Assembly (NCBI GenBank): GCA_017139535.1
Contig: WOUO01000038.1
Coordinates: 185,614 to 249,613 of the forward strand
Source of the DNA: Trichocladium uniseriatum
Lineage: Eukaryota; Ascomycota; Sordariomycetes; Sordariales; Chaetomiaceae
Length of the DNA stretch: 64,000 bases
Direction of reading: 5' to 3'
Made by a program: the position numbers and the translations under genes. Positions 35,515 through 47,435 of this stretch are shown here, piece after piece (position 1 is the stretch's first letter; each line of letters begins with the position of its first letter). The notes beneath the pieces are model-generated. The model ran no database searches. It worked only from the letters and a program-made list of their open reading frames with translations, and was not told the origin of the DNA.

Positions 35515-36843
35515 TCAAAGAATGCCCGAGTCCTTGAGCGCGTTGTTCAGGATTGTCTCCTTTACTGCGGCGAAGACGAGTCGGATGTTGGAAGTGTCGG
35601 TGGCCTGGGTCAGACTGTCGAGCGCGATTAGCATATGTGAGAGTGGGTAGCGCCCGCCAGGGAGACACTTACTGTGGGTAGAGATTCAGGTGGGCACGGT
35701 TGACCTGGTTGAACCTCCAGAGCAGATACTTGGCCGCCTTGTTGACGTCGTTGCCGCCCGAGTAGTCTGGGAAGTAGTTGCCCAGCGGCGACCGCCCAAG
35801 CTTTTGCTTGAAGATGTCCACCTTGTTGAGGAACAGGATAATGCTTGTCCTCATGAACCACCTCGAGTTGACGACCGAGTCAAAAAGCAGCAGACTCTCC
35901 ATCATGCGGTTTTGGCTACTCTCCTCGAGCAAAACCTGGTCGTATTCGCTCAAGGCGACGCAGAAGATGATCGAAGTGACGTTCTCGAAACAGTGGATCC
36001 ACTTCTTGCGCTCGCTCCGCTGCCCGCCCACATCAAACATGCTAAACGAGGAAACCCAAAGTCAGTGCCGCTCGTTGCGGGGTAGTTGCCAAGACGACTC
36101 ACTGGATGCTCAGCTGTCCCATCTTGAATCTCGTCTCGTATATACCCGTCGTCTTGGTTCTCGCCCGCAGCACGTCCATCTCGACAGGCAGGTAAGTCGG
36201 CGACACTATTCTCGTGGCCTCTTGAAAGAAGCTGCAGTCAAAGTTAGCTCCTAGGCTCTGCCACACCTCGGACGGTGAACTGACTATTCGGCAGAGTCCA
36301 TCATGTAAAACTCGGTTTGTCTCTCCATCAGCTGCTCCCTTGCCGGATCGTTCCATATCGACTGGATCGCGACCCCGACCTTGGGCTCGATCTTGGCTTG
36401 CGGGTTGGTGTCGAGCGAGTACTCGAGTAGATAGTCACAGTACGCCTTGTTCTCTTCTAGTGCGGGCTCGATCTCGAATTGGCGGAAAGCGCTGCAGAGT
36501 GCCTTGGCACATTCTAGGAGGTTTTTGTAGACGGTCGGACGGTAGCTAGCCAGTTCTTCTTGTGAATAGCCCTTGAGGTGGATAATCTTCATCTGCTTGA
36601 CAATTGTTGACTTGCCGCTCTCGCCCGAACCTGTGCGTCGTTGAACATTTGATGTTAGCATGACCGGTTAGCAACCGGGGCGCCCTCATGCGGGCGGCAG
36701 GCTGATGGTGGCGACGTACCGAGCAGCAGGATCTTGCATTCCTTCCGCAACCTCTTGGAGTCCTCCTCGAGATCCTTGTCAATCTTGTTGCTCCGCTTCC
36801 TCTGATCCGACTCCTCCCCACTCGTACTCATGCACGACCCCAT
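35515..36843 (-). CDS. gna-3: Heterotrimeric G-protein alpha subunit, class III (GNA-3 type)
   Basis: Five exons from the 5' side: 36843-36720, 36630-36285, 36231-36103, 36041-35673 and 35614-35515, giving 355 residues. The N-terminus MGSCMS carries a myristoylation Gly2 and a palmitoylation Cys4. The P loop is GSGESGKST at 42-50, split by intron 1. Switch regions include RTKTTGIYE and FDVGGQRSERKKWIHCF, and the guanine-base motif is FLNKVD. The C-terminus is NNALKDSGIL. The pattern matches Neurospora GNA-3, the class tied to cAMP signalling and nutrient sensing downstream of GPCRs. An in-frame ATG three codons upstream (MVAMGSC) was rejected because it would bury the lipidation site. Confidence 0.95.
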
Positions 36844-39799
36844 GGCAACCATCAATGCCTGCGCGCTGACCGATTTTGGTTGACCGAATGAACGGTTAGG
36901 TAGTCGGTGCGGGGCCGGCGAAAGGCGAACAGAATCGAACGGATCCGGTGGGCTACTTGAGTCGATAAACTCCAAGGTTCCCTATAATCCCATGGGAGCA
37001 AGGGGCCGATGATTGGCGCCAACCGACCGAACCGACGGGATTCGGAAGTGGGGGAAGGCGAAAAGAGAAGGGCGCGGGAGGCTGGCTTCGGTGCCTGGTG
37101 AGAAAGGTTGGGGTTGCGGAGAGGGTTCCGAGAGGAGCGATGTGATGCAACGGGGAGCTGGAAGACCCGCTCCTGCCGAAACTCGGAAGTCGTCCTTTTT
37201 GCCGACAGCGACAACGATGATGACGGCGGGCTAGGCTAGACCAACCCTATTGCCATCAAATCGGCCGAGTTAATCTGGAGTCGTTGGGAAGTGCGGGAAA
37301 CTGCAAGGCGGCGAATGCCCTCGGTAATGGGAGGACGGAAGAGTGCACGTGGAGCCCAAAGAGCGGATTGCGTGAAACCGACGCAGCGCGAAATTGCTGC
37401 CTGTATTCCGAAAAGCTATTCGGCCTCGGTGTTCGATGGTGGTGTTGGCGACTGGCGAGAGTCGTCTGGCTCGAACGGTGACGAGCTGCAGTTTCGGTGT
37501 GCACGCACCTCCTGTGAACTCGACGGCGGAAGGAGACCTGGAAGGCAGGCTTGTTTTCTTTGTCATTCAATCAATTCAAGGGCGGCCTTGCACGACACGG
37601 GCGCCGGTGCAAAGTGGGTGGCCCAGGCGTCGAAGCTGGGGCAGACAGGGACCAGGGGTGCTGTCGATTCCATGCGGTAGCGGAGACCAAACCTCTGCAC
37701 GAGAAATTATCCAAGCTAGCCCTGTCTTCCACGGAGAGTTGTTTCAATTTTTCTCCTCCCGTCGTTTCTTATCATTTTCCGGTGGTCTGCTCTCGCTCCT
37801 TCCTTCTTCCCGCGCCTCAAACTTTGCAGAGCAGAAAGAAGCCTGGAAGGCGCGACAAGATGCCCGGGTGCACATCCCGGAAATGGAAGCGGATGAAGCA
37901 GACGCAGCAGATGCAGCAGAGGGGGCAGCTTGCATGCGCACTGACCGCCGTCATCTTCCGCGCCATTCAGCGGTTACAGTGGAAGCTCTTCTCACCCTGT
38001 CGTCCGGATTGCTGGCCATCCGCAGATCGTGCTCCACTCGGTGGGTGCCATCAGCGATGACACCGTGAGCTCATTCAGCCCTTGAAAGTTCTCTCAGCGA
38101 CGCCTAGGTCTAGACCGGATTCCGTCTTCGAAACAACAGGCGGCAAATTGTTGACAGCGGCCGAGATGCAAATCATGCGATACGCTTGCGGTTCCCAGAC
38201 GCCATTCCTCAGCCTCTCTGCCGGCAGCCCACACACCTTGACCGCGTTGCCTGAGTGGGCCGATCGTTGGAGTTACGGGCCAGCTGCCCCGGTTCGCCAA
38301 GGCTCTGTTTTGAGCCCATGCTGACCCCAGATCTTTTTTGACAGTGATTTCCAGACAGGCCCCACAGGGATTAGAATTGCTCCCTATGTCGAGCCTGTCG
38401 AAGGCTTCAAACGGCGAAAATCTTCTGAACTACGAGATTATGCGGCTTATGCAGCTGAAGTTGATCTCTGCAGTTTGATATTGTCAAACCCACGTGGCTG
38501 TCTTAGGCACCAAAAACACCGATGTAACGCCTCTTTCCTCGTCCTTCACCTCAGTCCTATTCTTGGCCACAACCGATATTGTCTCCAGCTTCCCAGTCCC
38601 AGTGTTTGTCAATGCTCGGGCGGCACCGGCCCCCCTCGCCCCCAACAAATAATTCGGTTCCATCCTGTCCCGCTCCCCGGATCGGGGCCTGAACCCCGAC
38701 AACCACGTGTCGTCAGCCCCAAAGCCCGGGAAATATCACCGTGATCGTCGCCTTGCTTGGACTCCCGGGCGGTTTGGTCAGGGGTGACATTGATCGTTCG
38801 GGGGCGGGCCGTCAGTGCGGAGTCTGAGTTGATGTCGAGGGGCCGTTACAGGATGCAGTGGAACTGATGGAACTGGTTCATCCGTGCCTAGCACAGAGTA
38901 GTGTACTTGTATCCCCTCACCCAAGAAACAAATTGCCTTCTAGAACGGCCCCGACACCCAACTCGGTTGCATCCAGTACCACAAGATGCCCTTACTCGCG
39001 GAAACAACAACTCAGCTCCGACAAACCCCTGAACGCCCCAAATGCATGGTGAGACCGGCAGCCCCCCGAAAGGGATGGCTCCTTTGCGCCACTGGCCGGC
39101 AGGACGCAATTGACCGGTTGCTTGCTCCGGCAAGCTGCATCTCGGATGACTGGCCAATTGCAGCTCTGCGGTTCGAGCCGGTGACACCTATCAGGGGGGC
39201 CGGGTTCGAGGTCACTTGTCATCCCGCCACCCGCCATTTGTCACAACATATCATGTACAGTTTACCCAGCATAGCAATACCATTTTTATGTCAGCATTAT
39301 GAAGCTCCCGCATCAAACAAAAGAAACAAAAGTCAAACAGACATGAGGCTCCGTCGCTCCCCAGTCCTGCCAATCTCAACAAGATGATCTCTCCACAACT
39401 CTCCACCACTCGCCACAAGGGGGGCCATGAGAGGCTGACGACGCCCGGGACAGCACTAGGCCAGATTCGAACCAACGTCTTATCCCAAAGCGATGCCATG
39501 CAGGATCGGACAGGACAACTCCGGGCACTTGTGAACTGAACAAGACTGGACTGCCTTCTTGAACCAAACCAAGATCAAACTCAAAGACGATAATGTCGCA
39601 TTCATCAACCAACATCCACCACCGCAGTGTCGAGCCCAACCGTCCCGAATCTTCTTTCGCAAGACTAGCCGCTTCTTCTCTACCCGTACCAACGATGTCG
39701 CGATCACCTAACTGAAACTAATACAACCTGAACCTGCCTGTCAACCACCACGGAGAAAGGGACGCCAAATATCAAATCACCAAGCTCCCGCGGGATAGT

Positions 39800-39822
39800 G
39801 GAATCGGAATCGGAATCGGAAT
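39800..39822. repeat. Hexanucleotide tandem repeat (GGAATC, about 3.8 copies)
   Basis: Perfect repeats of GGAATC between the G-alpha and cullin genes; a simple microsatellite. Confidence 0.85.
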
Positions 39823-39881
39823 ATGTGATCTGATCTAAGTACCTAGGTAGACCGCGCTGAACCCCTCAATGAACCACCGCC

Positions 39882-39912
39882 ACCAACCAACCACCCAACC
39901 AACCAACCAACC
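39882..39912. repeat. CCAA-type simple repeat
   Basis: Repeated CCAA/CAAC tetranucleotides with small interruptions, downstream of the cullin gene; a simple microsatellite. Confidence 0.75.
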
Positions 39913-40328
39913 ACGGCCATGAATGTTCGACCAAAGCCCGCATCGCCATCTTTCGCAAACCAGCGCAGTCCAACCTGTCTTACCCAGATAAAGTAAATGG
40001 ATAGATGGCGGATGGTGGAGAGCCAGCACTGCCCAAGTCGATTCGAGCCGAGTCAAGCCCCCAAGAAGAAAGCACCAAGCCAGATGATGGACGTTCCGTG
40101 ATGCGAACCGAAGCGGAGCGGATGCGCCCACGCGAAAAGGATAATACCTATGGAGCTCGCAGGTGCGCCCGCTGTATTCATACAGGGTTCATTCATAAGA
40201 CGGAGGCAGAGACCGAGCCACAGCCCGAGAGTCTCCCTTCTCAGGGCTCGTCTGTGTGCCTCTTTCTGTCTTGTCTGTCTGCCCAAAGCATGCCATGCAT
40301 GCATTATCGGCCCTAGCCGAGAATGAAT

Positions 40329-42915
40329 CTAAGCAAGATACCCGAGTTCGTCGTCCTCGAGCCGCTCCAGATACTCCTTGTCGAGCAGGATCTCGATGCA
40401 CTTCTTGATGTCGCTAACCTTGGGCACGAAGCGCGCCCGGATCTGGTTGATGGTCTCACTGACCAGCTGCTGGTGCTTCATGCGCTTGCGCGCCTTCATG
40501 ATGCGCACGATGGCCGACTATGACAAAAACAGTTAGTTGAGCACATGTAAAGGGGGGAGGACCAAATCTTACCTGTAAGAGAAGCTTGCGGTCCTCCTCA
40601 ATCGTCTTGTTGGTTTCCGCCTCCTCCTGCTTGGCCTCCGACTTCATGCCCACATTGAGGTTGACGCGGTACTTCTTATTCTTGAACTCGTAGTTGAGCG
40701 AAAATGTCGCCCCAGGCCCGACCTTGGTGCTCCCAGGGTCGAGGTTGAGCACCTTGGCCTTGAGGAAGATGCCCAGCGAAGGGTCGAGTGCTTCGCTGTT
40801 CAGCTGCGTTGTCGAGGCAATCTCCTCATATGTGTTCTTGTCCTTCTCGTTAAACAGTAGCAGGATCGCCATCTGGTATATCGAGACCTGGAAAGTGTAG
40901 GGCATCTTGGCATTTTTGATGTACGTCGCCTTGACCTCACCCTTGCACAGCTGCCACAGCCAAGTGAGTTTGCGGCCCTCGTGCTTGTTCTTGTAGAAGC
41001 GCGTGAACCTCTCGCAATCCGCAGCGATGTCCTCGGGCGGGTTGAAGTTGGTCCCCGGCGCGGTGAGCGGCCAGAAGCCTGTGCCCAGGATAGAGTATGA
41101 GGAATCAAACCCCTTGGTACCAAGCGACTGCATGTGCTCCTTAAAACCAGTGTTAAGATCTTTGGAGATCTGCATGTCCTGGAACATGCGCTGCAGCTTG
41201 TTGGTGTATTCAAACCCGCAGGCCTCCTTGAGCTTGCTAATCATACTCGTCTCGGCATCGTCCGAGGACGAATTGCTGTGGACGAGGCGGCGAGCCAGCA
41301 TGCGAGAATAGAACTTCTGGAAGACGTCCTTATCCTCGATGTACTTGAACACAGTCATGATCTGCACGAGCGTGTTCTCCAACTCGGCGTCCTCGACGCC
41401 CGTGCTGCTCTTGCGGAGAAGGACATCGGTGTACTTGGCCAGCAGCTCGGGTGACTTGTTGGACCCGGACTTGCAGACCTCATTGCGGTTCACAAACTCC
41501 CTGCAGGCGTTGTCGAGAGATCGCGTGAACTCGGGCTCATCAGTGAAGGCACGCTTAACAAGGCCTTGGTACTGCGTGTGAATCTCGAGCAGCGCATCGA
41601 CGTAGACCTTGGGCTCGAGTTTGTCGGCATCCGAGGCGACCTTGGCAACAGCTGCCAGGCCGGCATTCCGCACATGGGTCTCGAACTTGGTCCGGAGAGG
41701 GTCCAGGCCGTCGGGGATTCGTGAGAGCAGGTTGTACATGCGTGCCATATCCTCTTCCCTGTCGTTGTCCAGGAGGACTTGGAATTCGTCGCGGAGAATG
41801 TTGGAGTGGTCGGCAATGAGGACCTGGTTGCATGCCTTTTTGAGCGGGATCGCGATATCGGGGTGAAGGTAGATCTTGACACGCTCCTCCTCTTCGTCCA
41901 AGCGCGCCTCGGCCTTCTTCATGTACTCGACTACGCTGTTCTCGGCAACGAACTGCTTGCTCTCGTTTTGGTAAAAGACCTTGGTGGCTTCGAGGAACGG
42001 ACGCTCAAAGTGGTAGCGGTAGACGTCCAAGGTGGTCTTGGAGGAGTCGCCCTCATCCAGTCCCAGCGACACAAACGAGTCAACGACCTGCTTGATCTGG
42101 TTGTGCTCAATCGTCTCGCCGTTGCGCTGCTTCTCTACCAGCTTCAAGACGGCCCCCATGACCTTTTCCGAGACCTGGGCGAAGAGGACATCGCGCCACC
42201 GCACCAGGTGTAGGGTGTAGACATCGTATATGTTCTTCTTCCCCTCATCCATCTCGCGCTTGACCCAGTGGCGGTTCAGGTACCGGAAAAGGTGGTGGAT
42301 GTACTTGGCCGCATCCGTGTAGCGTTGCCATTCTCTGATATAGAATGCCAACAGCGCTTCGTCAGCGTGGGCCTTGGACTCGTCGACTAGAGCCTTGAGA
42401 TGTTCGGTCAAATAATCCGAAAGCTTCTTGTAGAGGTCTTCGCCGAGCAGGTGGGCTACAAAACATGTCAGCGATGGTAGGCGGGCGGCACGCGACAGGG
42501 ACACGAACCGCCGCGCTGGGATGCGCCGACAACGGTGGTAGAAAGAGCAAAGCCAACGGCCTTTTGGGATGTGCAAAAGTTGTGGACCGCCCTAGAGGAG
42601 AGTTAGTTGGCAGGATCGTGGTGGGCAAGGCTGTGGAAGGGCGGAACTGACGTGTAGATGCCCATGTACTGTGAGAGCCGTTGTCAGTACTATCTTCAGA
42701 GCAGACGAATCTGGGGATACACACAGTCTGTAGATCGATGCCCTCTTGCAGGTTCATCATAATCCTGGTGATGCCATGTTGCAAGTAATTCCAGCTGCTG
42801 CTTGTCAGCGTCTCGCTCCCGACACAGAAGGCCGACGGGAAAGAGTCACGCACGTGCTCTCGATGTCATCCCTGACGGGAGGCGGGGGCATCCCCGGAAG
42901 CGCTGCGGGAGGCAT
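40329..42915 (-). CDS. cul1: Cullin-1, scaffold of SCF ubiquitin ligases
   Basis: Six exons from the 5' side: 42915-42854, 42794-42725, 42668-42652, 42591-42509, 42455-40573 and 40517-40329, giving 767 residues. The third exon is only 17 nt and restores YMGIYT between LQEGIDLQT and AVHNFCTSQKA. Family blocks include RYLNRHWVKRE, GLDPLRTKFETHV, KDVFQKFYSRMLARRLV, CGFEYTNKLQRMFQDM and the winged-helix end. The neddylation lysine is K713 in IVRIMKARK, and the protein ends DELGYLA, as in Cul1. Cullin-1 bridges Skp1/F-box substrate receptors to Rbx1. Phases close across all five introns, so the hand-made model is strong. Confidence 0.95.
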
Positions 42916-43758
42916 GGTGGACGGCGCGACGGTGTTGCAGTCGGGTATGGGAGGAGAGCGCTCGGCGGTGACCGATGGTTGGCGGGGGTCCGGGTTCGTT
43001 TGAAGGAGATGTCGCGTCGACCGCTAAGGGACGCGAATCAAGTTAGCTGAGGTACCGGGAACTGGTCGTTGGGATTTTTCGGTTCGACTGGAGAGGATAA
43101 AATGGCTTGAGCGAGGCTCGGAGGCAGCAAGAAAAGCTTACTTGAAGAAAGCACAGAGGACAACCAGGCCCTCAGGCGGCTCCCTCCAACAGGCAGAAAT
43201 GCGGGGATCGACAGTGGCGGGGAGCTGCAAGACCTGCAGGAGTGAAGTTGAGAACCGGGCCACGAAAATATCGGCCGGTTTTACGTCGGTATCGCTCTAA
43301 AGAACTTTGTGATGCCGGCGAGAAGCGACAAGAAGATGACGAGAATGCACAGGAAGGTGAGGTTGGCGTAAGGCAACCCTCGCCGATAGCCTTTGGGGTT
43401 CGAGGTTCCAGGCAGGAAGGCCCACCTGTGGGCCTCTGGTTGGGCCCGATAACGAGCCTGGCTGAGCGATAAGTGCAACCAACCTGGAACTGATTCACAC
43501 GGCCAAACATCCTTGCGTCAGGCTGAGGGAACATTGTTTTGTTATTATCCGGCGGGTGACAATAAAAATATTTGTTAATGACATTCACATTAACGACGTA
43601 AATGGGTAAATTGATTGACATCAGACATTACCCGGCCGTGCTTGGTAGTATACAAAATAAATCGTGCTGCTAGTGAGACACGTCGAGGGGTATACCGCTT
43701 TAAGAAAACGCAAGGAAATACTTGGTACAATGCACAACAAAATGTCATGCTTTTAGCG
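42916..43758. other. Intergenic region between cul1 and the SRF1-like gene
   Basis: About 840 bases: the cullin promoter and leader, then 3' sequence of the SRF1-like gene, with an AT-richer patch at about 43550-43750. No gene or repeat recognised. Confidence 0.5.
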
Positions 43759-44947
43759 TTATCCGTCATCTTCACCCCCTCCCAGCTTCTTCACAAGGCG
43801 GAAGACATTCACAGTAAAAGTGAAACTCCACGATATCAAACCAACCAGTTGAAAGGCAGCCAGTGCCTGGCTGTACACCCTCGTCTGCCGATCCGATGAG
43901 TTGTGGAAGACGAGGGCCTCAAAGGCCAGGGCGGTGCTCGCCGATTTGAAGATGATGAAAAAAAGGTCCATGAGGACAAGGGAAATCTTTTGCGTGGCCA
44001 GCCGCAGCCCCAGCGGCTTTCCCGTGTATTCGTCCCAGGTCATGTAGCCGATGTAAGGGATGGCGACCGTGTCCACCACAATGGCCACAATGGCCTGTGT
44101 AAGTTCAGATGAGTGGGTGTCTTCGTCGTGGTGCTCAAATTTAAATATTTTGGCCGACAGAGCTAGGGCGACGATAGAGGTGAGCAGCACGATGAGGCGG
44201 AAAGCTAGCGGGACTAGGGGGTGTTGTAGGATGACACGCCATAGTCTCTTATAAAGCCTTTTCGTCCGTGTCGTCCGTCTTCCGGACCCATTTTCCAGCC
44301 GGGGTATATCGACGGGGTTGTTGAAGTCGGGCTGCAGCTTCTGCAACACCTCTGGGTCAATTGCCGGAGCCTCCTCGTTCGGCAGGCGACCATACCGCGA
44401 CGACTGGAGGTAGCCTCGCCACGGCGACTCGGGAGACGCCTTGGTATAGCGAGGCACGATGACGGGTTCGGCAGAGCGCAGGTGGTCCCATTTTCTGCCA
44501 CGCTCGGCGCCGTCTTTGCGCGTCAGGAACTTGCGCAGCCTTGCCCGTGACGTCCTTCGCCCGTCCGGCCCTATCACGGCCTGGTTCTCGTAGACGTATC
44601 CATCTCTCGACACCCTCCTCTGCACGTTGGCCTGGGCATAGTTGTGTTGCGGGGCCACGGTGCGAGGCGGCGGCGACCTCAGGGCGCGGAGCTGTTCCTC
44701 GGTGGGTGTGCCATATCGAACTTCATAGGAGTCGATCCATGCTGTCGGATATATGTTAGCATCGCCACAGTCGTGCAGCAAACACACAAAGAGGCACTTG
44801 GGGGGAAAGGTACGTACGCGGGAGAGATCGCGGCGGATGGTGCGGAGTGGGGACCGACGCAGCCGCGCTGCTCCGGGATCTGATGGATGCCCGCAGTTCG
44901 GAATTGTGGGAACGGGAACTCGAGGGCGGCGGATCCGAAGCGGCCAT
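43759..44947 (-). CDS. srf1: SRF1-like membrane protein (regulator of phospholipase D)
   Basis: Exons 44947-44818 and 44741-43759 give 370 residues, joined at PPWIDSYEVRYGTP. The N-terminal 220 residues are Ser/Arg/Pro-rich and soluble. The C-terminal third has four hydrophobic segments at about 231-252, 267-287, 307-327 and 345-362. Family blocks HPLVPLAFRLIVLL, YMTWDEYTGKPLGLR and LMDLFFIIFKSAS resemble fungal Srf1. In yeast, Srf1 (Spo14 regulatory factor) modulates phospholipase D during sporulation; conservation of that role in filamentous fungi is inferred. The start lies at the first ATG of a good-codon exon and is divergent from the 46304 gene. Confidence 0.8.
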
Positions 44948-46303
44948 GATCGTAGACGGAAGTCAGGAGTCAGGAGTCGGGACTCGGTGGAAGGCGAGAG
45001 GAGTGCCGGGTGTTGTGTCGCTGCATGGTGCAGCGCTCAGTGCAGTTGTGTCAAAATGTGTAGCATGCCGTTTCCTCGTCGAGGGCAAGGATATCCAATT
45101 AGTCCACGTAGGTGGCCTTTGTCGGGTCGTCGCATGCGCCCCGGTTGGCCTGGTGGTCAGGTTTTGGCCGGACTTGGCGGCGGTTGAGGGCTTTGGTGAG
45201 TTTCCTTCAAGCGACCCAGCCTCTGCCAACCTCCCGTCAGCGCGAATCTCCGGAGCACAGACCCACCCATCAAATGCCACTGGCTGTCGCCTGTCAGTGT
45301 CTCCATGTCAGCCCCACGAGTCAACCAGCTGAGGCCCACCAGAAAAGCGATGACGACAACCGACAGCTTGGACAAATCGATGATGCTTCTTGCTTGTGAC
45401 ACGAAGAGCTCACATTCTGGTTTCACCGAGAGCCCGTCTCGTTGCAACTCTTAGCTTGACAACGATGCGTTTTCGCCGGGCATAATACACCACAACGGCC
45501 CTCGATCAAGGTTCAATGGAATGTTCCAATGAATAAGTCCAGCAGGACAAAGTGTTACAGAGTCCTGGTGGCTAGGAGAATTCCTCCGCATCAAACGTTG
45601 GCTAGATCCCTGCTTGGATTGAATCTCCCCTCTGTCGTTATTTCTAGGTCAGAGTCGCAGAGTTGCTCCCATTTTTTTCGGTGCCCCTGGCGGGGTAAAG
45701 AGTTTGATAACGGCCCAAATCCGCCTTGTGCCGTCAAGTTTGCCTTCAAGATGGATGCCCTCGCAGGCCTCCGTCCAGGCACCGCCCGGGCTGGCTTCCG
45801 AGCCGGGAATGGACCCGTTCAGGGTGTCCAGGATGGCGGGCGAGCAGCAGGGGTGGAGATGGAGCTTGTTTGACAAGGCGAGGCCTTGCATGGCTGCATC
45901 CCCGCAATAAACTCTCAGATATCCAATAAGGGACCATGGATAAGGACCATTTGCGTCACTGCTTCTGGCCCGCGAGAATCCCAGCAAGCTTATTTTGCAG
46001 TTTGCGAAAGCTGGAAACGCGCGGTCGCTTGCCACCAAGTCAACCCTCTGTTGTCCAGACCACCGAAGCCCCACGATACAAAGATGTGCCGTCGCCGACT
46101 CAGTATCTGGACGTAAACACCGCGGGATTTCTCTCTTTTTCCCTCCCTTCCCCACGCGCGCGCCGACGCTGTGCGATTTGGTTTTCCTTTTTTTGTCTTC
46201 GCGATTTTGTTTTTGATCTTTTAGGTAACTCTGTGTGTGTGAGGCAGCCAAGTCGACGCGACTTGCCCGACCGAAGCGGCCTCCGCCCCCATCCGTCGAT
46301 ACG
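44948..46303. other. Divergent promoter region
   Basis: About 1.36 kb between the start codons of the SRF1-like gene (-) and the mitochondrial protein gene (+). No gene is supportable. The stretch at 46130-46230 is T-rich with a TG run, consistent with a leader. Confidence 0.5.
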
Positions 46304-47222
46304 ATGCGGCTCTACCTGCTGCCCATCTCGACGAGACGGACACTTCTATACTGCCAAAAGCTCAACGCGCCGACGACGGAGAAGTCGACCTGGTCGGATT
46401 GGATCCAGGCCAAAGCCGCGCGCACCTGGTCCGGGTGGGAGCAGAAGGAATCGGGCTGGCAAAAGTCGGTCGTTAGCTATGGCAACCGTGCCCTCCGCAA
46501 GATCCCCTACGAGGAATGGGGTCTTAAGTCGCTGCCGCCGCTGTCGCAGCGCCGGCGGCAGGTCGAGATGAAGGGAACCGAGAAGGTCGAAGTGGTCTAC
46601 CCCAAGAGCCTGCTGGCCATGGACAGGATACCCAAGATCCTGAACTCGCTCGCGACGGAGAGAGAGGCGCTTCATAAGAGGAGGCTGATTTGGTGTTTCA
46701 TCGGCATGCCGCTGTCGGCGCCCATTGCGCTCCTTCCGGTGTAAGACGGTTTTCAGTTTCTCACTCACAACTCGGCTCTGACTACTCTGCTACAGGATTC
46801 CCAACCTTCCATTCTTCTATCTCGTTTATCGCGCCTGGTCGCACTGGAGAGCCCTCTCGGGCGGCAAGCACATCCAGTTCCTCCTCCAAAACAACCTCCT
46901 CGCCATGACGCCTTCCCCCGTCCTCGACGCTGTGTATGCCGAGCAAAAGGAACCGCTAGCCTCCACTCCCGAGCCGACGACCGATGCCGAGGGGGAGCCC
47001 CTGGTGAAATCCGACCCCGCCTCTGCGGCTGCGTTCCGGAATCCCAACGGCGAGACGATGCTGTTGTCGCAGGCCAATGGGAAGAAGATGACGCAGGCGC
47101 TGGATCTGCCCCAGCTCGAGGTCGAGCTCGAGCGGGCCATCTGGCAGGTCGAGACGGCCATCAATAAGCGCAGCGCCGAGGTTGCGTCAAAGGAAACGAG
47201 CCAAGAGAAGGAGTCGCAATGA
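46304..47222 (+). CDS. Mitochondrial K+/H+ exchange-related protein (Mit_KHE1 family)
   Basis: Exons 46304-46740 and 46796-47222 encode 287 residues. The N-terminus (MRLYLLPISTRRTLLYC) fits the family start and a mitochondrial import signal. Then come tryptophan-rich WSDWIQAKAARTWSGWEQ, a conserved YPKSLL segment, and a hydrophobic stretch, RLIWCFIGMPLSAPIALLP. This continues across the intron into IPNLPFFYLVYRAWSHWRA, giving one or two inner-membrane segments. A charged helical C-terminus follows. Yeast members affect mitochondrial potassium/proton exchange; the exact transport role is not established from sequence. The codon at 46235 is GTG, so the 46304 ATG was chosen. Confidence 0.82.
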
Positions 47223-47435
47223 GCGGTCTCGAATCTCGAGCCGATGATCGAACGATGTATGATAACGTGTATTATCCGGCAGCGCTGGTAAAAGGAGGGT
47301 TCTTGTTTCTGGTGGTACGGCGCGGCGTGGTAGGGCAGGCGGCTACTCGACTCGATTCCCAAAAGACAGCATTGTGTCCAACTGCTGCTCGACCGATATG
47401 TGAACCACTTGCTTGTCTTCCACACCGCGCACCAT

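Larger units (their letters stand above)
36844..40328. other. Intergenic region between the G-alpha gene and cullin-1
   Basis: About 3.5 kb: the G-alpha promoter and leader, then cullin 3' sequence. Overlapping frames at 37394-38068 (+) show no domain. Short tandem repeats occur at 39800-39822 and 39882-39912, and a full TACCTAGGTA palindrome at 39840-39849. Confidence 0.5.

Noticed and set aside
36844..36852. In-frame ATG three codons upstream of the G-alpha start (MVAMGSC)
   Set aside because: The family needs Gly2 exposed for myristoylation, so MGSC is the true start.
37394..38068. Overlapping 224- and 169-codon + frames upstream of the G-alpha gene
   Set aside because: Neither has a domain, plausible introns or consistent composition; they overlap in different frames.
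38683..38705. tRNA T-arm-like stem-loop on the - strand
   Set aside because: The loop has the wrong length and no acceptor, D or anticodon arms can be drawn around it. A similar B-box-like string near 23933 also failed to fold.
46235..46303. N-terminal extension of the mitochondrial K+/H+ protein
   Set aside because: The upstream in-frame codon is GTG, not ATG, and the family begins at MRLYLLP.
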